64,000 nt of DNA from the NCBI GenBank assembly GCA_038503075.1, contig JBCAML010000006.1:1612001-1676000 (forward strand), in the 5' to 3' direction. The notes under the pieces are model-generated. The model worked only from the letters and a program-made list of their open reading frames with translations. It was not told the origin of the DNA and did not search any database. Position 1 is the stretch's first letter; each line of letters starts with the position of its first letter. A program made the position numbers and the translations under genes. The stretch comes from Gyromitra esculenta. Lineage: Eukaryota; Ascomycota; Pezizomycetes; Pezizales; Discinaceae. Below, piece after piece: positions 36,310 to 47,300 of this stretch.

Positions 36310-38581
36310 TTAGAGTATTCCATCATCGCAATCATCCGCATCTCCGAAGTTCATTCCCGCGAAGCCCCCTAATTTCGCTGGGTAAGTCGCAAAAGTGTGA
36401 CCCTGAGTTTCCACTTCGAGAGGGCGGGTAATAGCGATTGCCCCTCGTCCAAAGGCCCCGGGTCTAATAGTCGTGGAATGAATGGGGGTCGAGCCCTCCG
36501 GATAGGCCCCGGAAGAGTGGGCGGAAACGGCGGGATCCCGAGAGGCAGGAGCGGCGAGAGCCATAGCATACGAGGCCGGGGTAAGAGTGGAATTTGCAAC
36601 TGAAGTAACTCTCTTAGAAAATGTGTTAGTTGAAAGACTAGAAGACCTTGAAGATGAAAGTGAAGTAACTACTGGAGGGATAGGAACTGATCTAGCCTCT
36701 GGGGCAGAGAGCACAGACGCCGCTGGAAGGGTATTAATCTGTAGATCAGCTCCACGGGTACCATTCAAGACTATTGAAATATTAGTTTTGCGTATTTGTA
36801 TAGAGAAGAAAATAGAGGGCGATTCACTGATGTCTTTCGCAAAGGAGATAATGGCCTGTGGAACAGAATTATGGCCAGCGCCACTTCCAAAGAATGTCCG
36901 GGAATTCATGAATTCGACTCCAAGGAGCCCTTTCTTAACGTATTCCGAAACTTTAACTCCTGCTTCTGTCTTATTCAATACAATTTCCGCTTGGTCTTTA
37001 TGCGGATAAACGTTGTATTGGACTACTGAGTACTCGGCGGAGAACTTGCTCTCCAACATCTGAAGCCTAAAGTTGAATTCGTTCTCAGAAACCGAAGCCC
37101 AAGGATACTTATTGATTGTCAGAATACGCCCTGCCGGGCTCTTCGATGCTATTACGAGGTTAGTTCCGCATTCAACACTTTTAGAATGAAACGGTACAGT
37201 ACCAGCTTTTTCTGCTTCTGGAAAGAGTCGATCACATGGATCACTCCCAAAAATAATCTTGCAGCCATGAAAATCTGGTCCGAGAAGGTGGCGTTTGTGA
37301 TGTTCCATGACTTGCATGGCTGCTTCAACACTCCTGAACAAAACATAAGCCTCCGTCTTCCCTTTGACAACCCGACATTCTTCGACAGCAAATTCGGCGG
37401 AAAAATTAGAGCTATGGGTCTGCAACATGGTGACCAATTGGTTTTTATGCCCCCCCCAAGGCGCTTTCAAATTGGAGAAGACAAGAGCGCGTCTCGCTGG
37501 GTTAACTAGAAGCCTAGCAGCGCTAAGGACTTTAGGATTCTGAAAATCTCCTTTGTTATGCCACTCTACTTTGTAACTACCACTAGATGGTTTTGAGAGA
37601 TTCTTCTGACCAGTTGGTGTCTTTGAGTAGGCCAAAAACTCTACCGCTGCTTTTCGGTCAATAAAATTAATTAAAAAATTACACCTACTCTCCTGGTATC
37701 CAGGAATTCGGACTAGCCTCTCAAGAGAGCCTCCAAAAATCTTTCCATTGATGCTTGTAAGTGTGGACGGAACATTTGAAATAATCAGGCAATGCCCGCC
37801 AAGCTTTGCCACTCTCCCTGCTACTTTCTTGTTAATACGAGGTCCGAGTCATGACTTAAACGAAAGCTACCAGAGCAGGAGTAATAATCTTACTATTAAT
37901 AATTGGGTTTTGTACGCTGGACAAGACCGTTTTCGGCTGCTTTGTAATTTCAGCAACACGATTTTTGGACTCGTTCCCGTTTCCACCCCTATTGCCTCCC
38001 GAGCGAGGTGCAGGGTTGATAACCAGATTCGAGGATACATGACCTTGGGCATGTGAACTCGTGTGCATGCGGGCGGGGGCTTGGAACGGGGCATCCCCAA
38101 GACCACTGCGTTGCAAAGGCTCGATCTTGGCAACGGTAGTTGAGCCAGCGGGAGGAAGAGTACTATCAGTCTTTTGCAAAGACGATTTGTCGCTTGTTTC
38201 TATTCCTTTACTCCTTCATTAGTCTCTTGATATAGCCCGAATTGGCTGAAGAGGGGGAGGAGGAGGAGCGGACTTACCAAGAGTTGGGAGGGAGGCGCGA
38301 GTTAAGTTCACTGGCTTAACAGCAGCAATAGTGGCAGCGGCAGTAGCAGCGGCAGCATTAGCTTTCTTGATAGAGTCCAGCGAGTTAAGGTGTTGTCGAA
38401 CTTCATCCAAACCGATAGCACCCTCGAGAAATGTGAAAAGCCCCTCAAAAAATTGAGAACGAGCAGTTTCATCCAAAGTAGTTGGATTATTTTTAATTTT
38501 TTCCATCAGGAAATCAGTGTCCACACTAAGGCCAAATGCAAGTTTCAACAGTTTCCGCTGGTCAGTAATAAGTTGAGGCAT
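36310..38581 (-). CDS. RRM-like family paralogue C (three RRM-like modules)
   Basis: Exons 38278-38581, 37894-38205, 36828-37820 and 36310-36770 give 689 residues. Retaining the 57-base intron 36771-36827 would give 708. The N-terminal module (RKLLKLAFGLSVDTDFLM, RSQFFEGLFTFLEGAIGL) is the closest to the family consensus. The linker has an alanine run (AAAATAAATIAAV) and a Gly/Arg/Asn patch. The third exon has module 1 (GHCLIISNVPS, FGGSLERLVRIPG, FLINFIDRKAAVEFLAY) and module 2 (RRALVFSNLKAPWGG, AYVLFRSVEAAMQVM, CKIIFGSDPCDR). An extra third module, similar to module 2, has GRILTINKYPWASVS and AEIVLNKTEAGVKV. The tail is Ser-rich and ends acidic (FGDADDCDDGIL). All introns are phase 1, in the same domain-border positions as A and B. 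Function is unknown; nucleic-acid binding is inferred from the RRM-like pattern only. Confidence 0.75.
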
Positions 38582-39601
38582 CTTTCTTAGATGACAGATT
38601 AATGATGTGGATTAAGATAACCACTCCGATGAAAAATCTAGTGGCTGTGTGTCTGTTGAGGAAATGGAGAGTGTGAGAGAGGAACGAGGGATGTGAGAGA
38701 GGAAGAGGGATGTTAGGGATGAAAGAGGGATGTGAGGGAGGAAACCCAAGCATGTAGAAGCCTCCACCCTGAAATCATGAAAAATCACTCGTGTACTGTC
38801 ATTCTATGGCTGCCCCCTTCCACTTTTTTTTTTGTTTAACTCATTAATCGTTACTAGACTAAAGCTATGACAATACATAAAATTTTATACCCCAATGGTT
38901 TCCTCTCTTCTCTCATATTCCATCTTCTTGGCCACATAGTCCAGAGCCCATGCTCTCTCTTCTCATTTTTAAACGACCTTCCACTCTCTTCATTATGAAG
39001 TCCTTTGGGTTTCGCTGCAATACATACATGATGTCGCTTGCAAGCTCGAAAACCTCTAAATCGAAGCTCAATATTTCTCTTAATTACGGCCAAACCGCCT
39101 GGCTTCGACCACCTTATTAAGTCATGAAATCACTTTGCTGATCCCCAGGCGCCTTTTTATCTTTACCACCCAAACTACCAGTACTCAAGCTTAGATCAAT
39201 TATTTTAAAGATAAGGATTCCAGCTTGAGGCGTTAAATGACAATAGACACCATTTAGTGAAAGTTCGCCACGAACCCAACACTTAATTTGTAACCCTGGT
39301 CCGGAAGCCCTGATTTAATACTTTGAACCACCCAACGCCCACTGAACCACCCCCAATCCCAATAGATCGTAAAGGCCCATGTTGATACTCACTAAGAAAA
39401 TACGTAAAGCTATTCGAATTTTGATGGTGCTTATCTAAGAGTAAGACGACTAGTTAACTGCGGTAAGAAAAGTAAAGTAAAAGAAGCAAAAAAGTCCAAT
39501 AGACCCCCAACTTCCTCGTTCTTGCGAAGAGTACCCAAATCTTCCTTCACTTATTTCCAATGCTTTCTCTACGTTCAAGATCAACAAATCTACGAATTAG
39601 T
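38582..39601. other. Intergenic spacer, paralogue C 5' end to RPN3 3' end
   Basis: 1020 bases, AT-rich. Short imperfect repeats containing GAGGGATGTGAG-like units lie at about 38690-38745 upstream of paralogue C. No gene is seen. Confidence 0.5.
38688..38745. repeat. Short imperfect tandem repeat upstream of paralogue C
   Basis: Four related purine-rich units (GAGGGATGTGAGAGAG, AAGAGGGATGTTAGGGATG, AAAGAGGGATGTGAGGGAGG) follow one another about 110-170 bases before the start codon at 38581. They could be a chance microsatellite or a promoter element. Confidence 0.5.
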
Positions 39602-41523
39602 TTACAATCCCTCAAACTCTCCACCCGCGTCATCATCATCAATATCCCCATCCTGTATCTCCTTAGCTAACTCCCTTTCCCTTTCTCTGGCTTCTTGCGC
39701 ATTCTTCAGCTCAAGCCGGTGTTGGTTCATGGGGAACCTCATGGCCTGTAAAAAAACACAAAAAACCGTTATTTCATCATTCCAGTAACCCAGCTACGCA
39801 AAAATTAAACGAGATGCTGTGGAGGGTAATACCTTAACACTGTCATTATGAAGACTCATACAGAATACAATCCTCTCATGGAAAGCTTCCTGCGGTTCCT
39901 GCGTGGCATAAACATCCAGTAGTTCTTTACTCTGCATGTATCCCTTCTCATGGTTCAAAGTCGCTTCGATCACACCATCTCTAATTGCCTTAGCCACGAT
40001 GTACTCAGCGCTCTCTTCGCTATCCAGCCTGAGTCTAACACAGATATCTCTCAAAGAAATCTTAGAGTAGCTCAAGCTCATCATACGGATACCCGTCTTG
40101 ATAACATTTTGGCGAAGCCGAAGAATGAGGGAATAAGTTCCGTCCTTTTTAAACGTCTCGGCATGTGTATTGAGAGTATCAAAGAATGCATCAAGTTCTC
40201 CAATGCGAACAGCCTGGACAAGCAAAAAGTAAGCACGAAGCGCTTTTTCAAGCCTGGGCTCACGGAAGATTGATCGTTCGGGAATATCCCCCATCAAGAG
40301 CTCGACAATAATATTAAGTTTATTGGCAGCCTGAACAAACCCGGCAGCGGCAGCGGTCTGGGGAGCTTTGCGAATGGCACCAACTAGCTCAGTATGAGCG
40401 GCAGTGTAGTCAAGCTGAATTGCACGAATCCGGCCGAGGTAGTACTGGTATCGGGCGATGAGGTTGTTTGCAGCAGATTCTGGGAAGACGGTCTTCGAGA
40501 CGAGGTGATCGGCCTGGGTGATGTGGGAAGTAAGGAGGTAGTTACGAAGGAGAAGGGTGATCAGTGTGGCTTGGGTGTCGACATCTTTACGCAACGTAGC
40601 AGTCCGAAGAGATGCGAGAAGTTGCGGGCGAATACTAGTGACTGCGGGGGAGGGAAGGAGCTCATGAAACCGAGCGTAGTAGAAGTAGACCTTTGCAGCC
40701 AAGGAGTCTAAAGTTCGACGGTTGAGCAAATGAATTGTCTCAACGAGCTCGGTGGAAAATTTTGAGCCAGCTTCGAGGGACTTCTGGTCTAAAAGGTATA
40801 TCTGAGTAAGTAGGTGAATGTAGATATCAACCTCTGGCAACACGGTTGCACTAGAACTCTCCTTAAAAGCTCCCTCTGCACTATCTACCTCCATAGTGGC
40901 TCCATCATATCCGATAACTGCCTCAAGCCTTCGTACTGACGGGTGGTCTGCGGGGTATGTATCCTTAACTACTCTGGCAAGAATCTCCGGGGTAAGGCGC
41001 CGGCGGATAGATGAAATTGTACGGAGAACCCTAAGTGTAAATCGGGCGTCGAAAAGGGTCACAGCGCGCTCCAGAAGATTAAAGTTATCTTTGATTTCTA
41101 TAATAATCGTCATAAGCTCATTGAAATCAATTAAGACCATAAAGATGAGTGTTAGTTACCACTTATCGCCACGACTGTAGGATCCTCTTTAGCTTCATCC
41201 TTCTTATCGCCTCCATCATCTCCAGTGGTCTTTCCATCATCCATCTCCACATCACCATCTGCACCAGCTTTCTTTGCCGCCCCAGGCTTCTTCAGAGCCC
41301 CAACTGTAGTAGGGTCTTGAGCATCATCCTTCATGTCGACATCTTCGGCGCCATTATCAACTTGTTTATCATCTTCCATCTCCCCTGCGCTTCCTGACGT
41401 AGATTTCTTAACAGTTGGTGTCTTTCGAGATGAAGATTTGCCTGATTGTTTTGGATCTGTGGTTTTCTTGGTATCTTTAGAGTCGGAACGTTTATTTGAC
41501 CGGAGAGAGCTTTTGTCGACCAT
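39602..41523 (-). CDS. RPN3: 26S proteasome regulatory subunit Rpn3
   Basis: Exons 41160-41523, 39833-41097 and 39602-39745 give 590 residues. Rpn3 (PSMD3) is a PCI-domain subunit of the 19S lid. The first exon encodes a Lys/Ser/Asp-rich N-terminus. The second carries the conserved body: NFNLLERAVTLFDARFTLRV, KVYFYYARFHELL, RNYLLTSHITQADHLVSK and ARYQYYLGRIRAIQLDYTAA. It also has PERSIFREPRLEKALRAYF and the PCI region YSKISLRDICVRL to RDGVIEATLNHEKGYMQSKE. The third exon supplies AMRFPMNQHRLELKNAQEA and an acidic end (DGDIDDDDAGGEFEGL). The ATG near 41140 falls inside intron 1 (41098-41159). Splicing from 41160 restores the family sequence, so translation should begin at 41523. Confidence 0.95.
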
Positions 41524-42596
41524 GATGCAGCCTATATCGAGGTCTAGAAATAAATATGATGGCTAGAAACGCCGATGATAGATGAATGACGATGGAGTGA
41601 GAATGGGAGATGGTGGCTTGAACAGGTTCTGAGATCAGAGTGTAAAGTTGCTTAGGTTCCTTGGGAGGTTTTGTGTCGCCGCGTCAATATTCGCTACCCG
41701 CCGTTATGTCAGCAGTCTCTCATCTGCGAATACATGGGTACACATCAGCCCCTTGCTTCACGGCCAAGCATAGATGAGAATCTATGACGGGTTTTACTAA
41801 CCGTTTAAACTTTAAGGGGCAGTCCTTAATTAAAGAACAAATACGTGTAGCTACCTTATTCTGAAATTCTGGGACGGGAATCCAGTTAAGCTTCGTTTAA
41901 ACAAAAGCCTTGGCGTTGGAGCAACAAGTCCACGCAAAAAGGAAGATTCAGAAACATTAACTATGAGTTTACTATTTCTTTCGCTATTTACAATAAACTC
42001 TCATCTCAGACCATGTGATATTTTCCAGCGGTACTACGCCTGAATCTATAAGCATCCAGAGCTTGAGCTATCGCCCATATTTAACTAAATTAATACTTGA
42101 CGCAATCTATTTAGCTCAAAACTTTAGTTTTTTGAAGTGAAGTGAAGCTTAATAGTAGCAACCGCAAGTTATCGCACACTACCATGTATTTTATGACTAT
42201 ATGTACTTTATACTTCCCATATATAGGCCGGAACACCTTATACCCATGTCTTCCACAATTCTAGATATGAGATATATAGATTAGCCTCAAGCAAATGAAC
42301 CATACTTCTATCACCGGTTTGCATAATCGAAGTGTTTTTTAGCACATCTCAGATTTAGGACTTATCAACTGCATTTCTTTTTTTTCGCAGCTTCGGTGCG
42401 AGGAAGCCCACATATTTCTATAGTCTCTAAAATTTCGGTGCGATTTGGATCGCTGCTAATCACCGTAAATTTTTGAATAAATTTTTAAGTCTTAAGCATG
42501 AACGGCAAAATCCACCAGAATTATTAATGCTGCTTTTGTACATTTCATCGTAACCACCAGCTCTAAAAACCCGAAACTGAAACGCCGAGTATTTCC
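41524..42596. other. Intergenic spacer
   Basis: 1073 bases with the RPN3 promoter and the 3' flank of LSM5. AT-rich, with no gene recognised. Confidence 0.5.
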
Positions 42597-43166
42597 TCAA
42601 GAAGCAGTGGCATTCCCAGATGGGCCATCTCCACCAGGAATTAACTGAAAGCGAGTGAGCCACCAACGATAAAACATAAGACTAGAGGTGTAGGGGCACA
42701 ATACCATGCAGATGTTGTTTCCATTTAGCAGGATTTTCTTAAGTTTAACTTGCTCTCCATTACTTTCACTAAGATATGTCAGCGTCATAGAAAATAAACA
42801 AAATAAAAAACCGGGGTTTTAAGTGGATAGTAGTATTACTATTCTGTCACGTCTTCAAGCACCATGTCTGTGTCACATTAGTTTCCAATGAACTCGTAGC
42901 AATGGCTGTTAAGAGCAATACTTACTGACGTAGTCGTCGAACCCAACTAGTGTTCCGCTGAATTCTGTATTACCTATCAGTAGCCTTCAGAGAATATTGC
43001 GGGGTTGCAAGTCGCAAGCACACCTTTATCGCCTTTCATGACAACCCATATTCTAGAACCCACACACTTATCGACAAGCTCTGTACGGCAAATTTGTCAG
43101 ATAGTTGGCTTCCAAGACATCTTAGAGAGGCGGGAGAATACCGAGAGGAAGTAGTTGAGAGGCCAT
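42597..43166 (-). CDS. LSM5: U6 snRNA-associated Sm-like protein LSm5
   Basis: Six very small exons (43142-43166, 43024-43080, 42926-42973, 42840-42867, 42705-42768 and 42597-42644) join in frame to 89 residues, the normal LSm5 size. LSm5 is part of the LSm2-8 ring on U6 snRNA and the LSm1-7 ring used in mRNA decapping. The protein starts MASQLLPLELVDKCVGSRIW. It has the Sm1 motif (VVMKGDKGNTEFSGTLVGFD, DYVNMVLEDVTEYE) and Sm2 motif (KKILLNGNNICMLIPGG), ending GDGPSGNATAS. Most exons are too short to show as open frames, so the gene is easy to miss. Five introns occupy more than half of its 570 bases. All donors are GT and all acceptors AG. Confidence 0.95.
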
Positions 43167-43751
43167 AGTTTACGTAGTTTGTTCTCAAACTGCAACTGGA
43201 CTTGAACGCGCACAGACGTAGGAGGAACTGCCCCTCGTTGCTAAACAGGGTAACCTTGGCGATAGCAATCCTGCGGAGCAACTAATCTGCACCGCCACTT
43301 TAGATGCATACAGAGCCTCCTTCGGATTTCTGCAATTTTCATTCACTACACGCTAAGATACAAATTCGCGTTTTTCATTCCTCACCCTACGTACATGTAT
43401 GTTTCAGGCCAGTGGAGGAATTTCTGGGTAGAATTTGTTTTTTCCATTTCTCCAACTCCCTACCTCCAATTTTCTTGATAAATGTTACAAGGGCATCGAA
43501 TTTGGGCAGAGAAGCCACCACTCGTTCACTACTTGCTGCGGCAAACATCTTCACTTCTTGTGGCATATTCTTCTCGTATATATCCAACTGAGTATTTCTC
43601 CCAAAGAAATTGCATATATACCGTATTTCTCTTGCTCAAAACTTTCCAAGGTTCTAACAACGAATGGGGTAAAAAAATAGGGCTGCCAATCCAGTATCAA
43701 ATCCGCCATCATTAGCAATTTCGACTTCAGCATTTTCTTTACAGAGACCGC
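43167..43751. promoter_or_regulatory. Divergent region, LSM5 / exonuclease
   Basis: 585 bases containing the LSM5 promoter. Probably also the promoter and perhaps a short unrecognised first exon of the exonuclease gene. TACATGTA is at 43392. An acceptor-like TTTACAG ends at 43751. Confidence 0.4.
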
Positions 43752-45609
43752 CCAGGAAGCCGGAGGAAGTCCTTAAAACACAAAGTTTAAGGATATTATA
43801 TCACCGGCAGTGGCGAAAAGCCGACTTAGCAGTTGGTCGGAGTTCACTCAATGTCCCTTATCGGTCTATCATAGGCTCCTCAAGGGCACGCAATCTCTCA
43901 ACTCTTACCACAGCTTCAGATTCGGATATAGCCCAACCGGTTTTGTTGAGTGAACATGTTCGCAGGAACCCGGCGGTAGCAAGGCTCGTGCCTAGCAGAA
44001 CAAGGATAATGGCTACTTCGGTGAGGGAAACAACATCCACCACCTACATGAGAAACGAACCCGAAAAACCTCCTTCCAGAAAATTGAAGACCCAGACCAA
44101 AGAGAAAAGGAAAACATCGAAAGCCAAATACGAAAAGGCATTGGAAGCCCAGGTTCGGATGCTACAACTCCAACTTAAGATTCTTCGGAAGAAAAGTAAA
44201 GATTCTTTGAAGAATTGGAAGTCTCTAGAGAAAGATATTTATAGTATCTTAGGCTTAGGCAGGAGGTCTAAGAGTGATACTGAAACTTCTCTTGCCATCG
44301 TAGGAGGTGAGGAGTGGTCGAGAAACAAGCGCGTTTCTCCCCTCGATGATACGTCAATCACTTCACACATGGAGAAACGTGTGAAAAAAAAGGTCACGAC
44401 TGTCACTCTTGATGCCGAAACACCTGAGCCAAAACCTTCACCTCAACTCCCACTCGACTTACGTGAGGTACCGCAAATAACCGATGTGCTATTTGAAGAT
44501 CTCAAATTTACGCCAGAACCGGGCCCACCACATATTCCTCTCCAATATCAAATGGATCCTGGATTACTATTGAGGAAAAAAATGCTCCAAGACGGGAGTA
44601 CCAACAAATTTTGGAACTATCAATTATATCGTGGCCAGGGCAAGCCCGTTAGTGTTCATTATTGCAAGACTTTCGAGGAGTCTGAGAGGATTGCAAAGCT
44701 TTTTATGAACGACAAGGTGGTTGGATTTGATATGGAGTGGATGTCATATCGACATGCATCAACGTCGCAGTCACCAAGGTATTTTGGTCTTATATCCGCA
44801 ACGAGAGACACAAATATCCTAACTGGCCATTTTAGGGTTCATGCGTCGCTAATACAAATCGCAAACGAGAGTGATATCGCCCTTTTCCATGTTTCTCTCT
44901 TCAAGCGTATGTTTTCCCCTTCCAAACTTCGCCTGCATACACAACTTAACTAAATTGTCCAAGAACCTGATAATAAATTAATACCACCGAGTCTTCAAGA
45001 GCTTATCAAATCCAAGAGTATTCTCAAAGTTGGCGTCAGCATCATAGGTACCTCATTCAACCTTTCGTCCAGGGCCTGCCAGTTCTAATAAGACTTTTTT
45101 ACAAAGGCGATGCCAAACGAATGTACAACTATCACAAAATTCAGCCACAAGGGCTCTTTGAGCTTAGTGATCTTGAGAACCTACTAGCCACGGCTGAGAT
45201 TGGGGAAGGCCGTATTCCACGGAGACTCATAGCGCTGTCGAAACTAGTCGAGCAACATTTACAACTTCCCTTGAGCAAGGGATGGGTAAGAACAAGCGAT
45301 TGGTCGGGCCCATTATCAGATTCACAGATACGTTGTGAGTATAGCACTTGTGGATTATTGAAAATTACATCAGGCTGAGAAGATCCCGTAGACGCGGCGA
45401 ACGATGCCTATGCCGGGTTTCGAGTTTTTGATGCGCTCGAAGAGAAACGCAAAGAACTCCGTCCATCACCACCTTTTCCGGCGTGTCGGCAATTGCAATT
45501 AGTGGAGACAGCGGTCAAAACATCTGAACACGTCGAGATAACCCGGGTAACGTCGAAGAAACCCGTCGCCAGGATGGTGAATGGGACAACTAGAAGAGCC
45601 TATATTTAA
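43752..45609 (+). CDS. WRN/RNase D-like DEDDy 3'-5' exonuclease (5' end uncertain)
   Basis: Coding exons are 43752-44778 (surely coding from the ATG at 44009), 44836-44906, 44964-45047, 45107-45334 and 45392-45609. From 44009 they give 456 residues. The frame is open back to an acceptor-like site at 43751, so an upstream start exon is likely but not found. A Lys-rich coiled-coil-like segment (KALEAQVRMLQLQLKILRKK) precedes the nuclease domain. The DEDDy motifs are present: Exo I VVGFDMEW, Exo II GVSIIGDAKRMYNYH and Exo III RYAANDAYAGFRVF, so it should be active. Relatives act on DNA or RNA 3' ends in repair or RNA processing; the substrate is not determined here and no helicase domain is present. 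The 57-base intron 44779-44835 is open in frame, and retention would insert 19 residues after Exo I. Confidence 0.85.
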
Positions 45610-47300
45610 ATGATCACCTAGAAAATATACAAGAATCCCTGAAATGGCTTAACGTATATATTTTGAAGGCCTGAGGAAAAAACTAGGGGGGTTAGTTTTG
45701 GACGAGGAAAGAATTCGCTAAGAATTCGAATACGGAAAATATGGAGCGCCGTATCTCTATGTGTTCCGGGAATAGCATGGCACAAGTCAAGTCAAGTAAT
45801 TACATGCTGCAGTACAATAGACATAGGCATGGATAGTCGGCAATGATATTTGCATTTTACAGTCGAAGACCAGAATAATACGAACTTGGCGTTTATATAT
45901 CTAGAATGCTAAGTTACAGGCGACACACGACGCATACAGCAAAGAAGTTCCTGATGACATACCTTAACGCTTCCTTAACGTTCCGCTACAGTGATCAGAG
46001 TAACTATCACTCCTTATTAATATTTTGTAAGGTACTATGGATATCTGATCATGCTTCGCTTCGGTGCTGGGTGTTCATAATATGTTGTTTTGCTTGCAGC
46101 GCTTCAGATATACCTACTACATGTAGGTTATGGCACACATTTAAAGTGATACGGCTGAAGAAACTGTACGACAAAAAACAAGATGAATTGGCATAGGAGA
46201 AAAACCATCGACGGGAGCGATGCCTCATTTGATTGGCCCGTTTTCTTAGCCCATTGACTTGTGCCTCCCTCGAAGGAACTTCGGCTTATCTGCGAAGTGC
46301 GGATATGTGGTAAGTCAGAATGAACGACGTGGTCATTCCGTGGATGAAGGCACTTGCGCATATGCGCAAAAAATCACAGAACTACATAACAGCTATACAG
46401 ATAGACACACGTACGCATATACAGCGGGTCAATTGAGGAAGGCAAACTTAACGGAGGGTATCATTTTCTGAATGAATATTCGTAAGGATAACATGCAAAC
46501 AATTGCAATGTGAGAGATACATATAAAATACAAACATTCTTGTCTCTGCTGCCCAATCAACCAAGTTTCCCAGAAAACAAGCGTGATTGTATGATTGATG
46601 AGACATAATTATTTCCCCAAAGGCCTAGGACTGAACATCGCTAGCTAAAGAGTTGGTTCAGTGAAGCGTATATATTTGTACGGCCATTTTGTATTACGGC
46701 CAGAGCAACTTCAAAACAACCAGCACATCTCTTCATAGGCATACAATCCGAATTGGAAAAAAGGAGTGAAGTGCAAGTAAGCGTTCTATCTGAGACTGGA
46801 TATTTCCGGCGCCCAGACTCCTGATCCCCAATTCCCGGGCATGCAAATTACCACACGTCGGGGAGTTCAATTTCGATTCTCCCGAGTGTCCTCAAGCGGA
46901 TTAGGGTGGAGATGTTTCGAACGGCAGATTTGACGGACGCGGAGCACGGGGCAGCGAATATCTTTTTTCATCCCCACGGAATCACGATAGGAGTTGTCGG
47001 TTGCCATCTTGGCAGGCACCGGGACCCTTGGGGGGCTGCTCGGCAACGCAAGACGAAAAGGGCTCCGAGGCGACGCAGCCCAATGGATGGTCCAGTGCAG
47101 CAACACCTGGCAACAAGTGTCGACAAAGTTCAACCCCTATTGCCCAGGTTGCCCCAGATACCCCCCTTTCCTCTTCTCTTAGCAGGGCTGGTGACTTCTT
47201 TTTATACTCCGCCAACTCCCCGTTCTTTCCTTCCCTTCTCTCTCATCAATCTACCCTGCTCATCAAGTCTATCGGCAGGACACCTCAATTATTCTTAAAA
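45610..47300. other. Intergenic spacer upstream of sphingolipid methyltransferase
   Basis: 1691 bases. The last 300 are pyrimidine-rich near 47160-47290, typical of a strong fungal promoter and leader. Open frames at 46906-47298 and nearby lack domain features. TACATGTA is at 46128. Confidence 0.5.

Noticed and set aside
41097..41140. ATG at 41140 as start of RPN3
   Set aside because: It falls inside an intron; joining 41160 to 41097 gives the conserved family sequence and adds the expected N-terminus.
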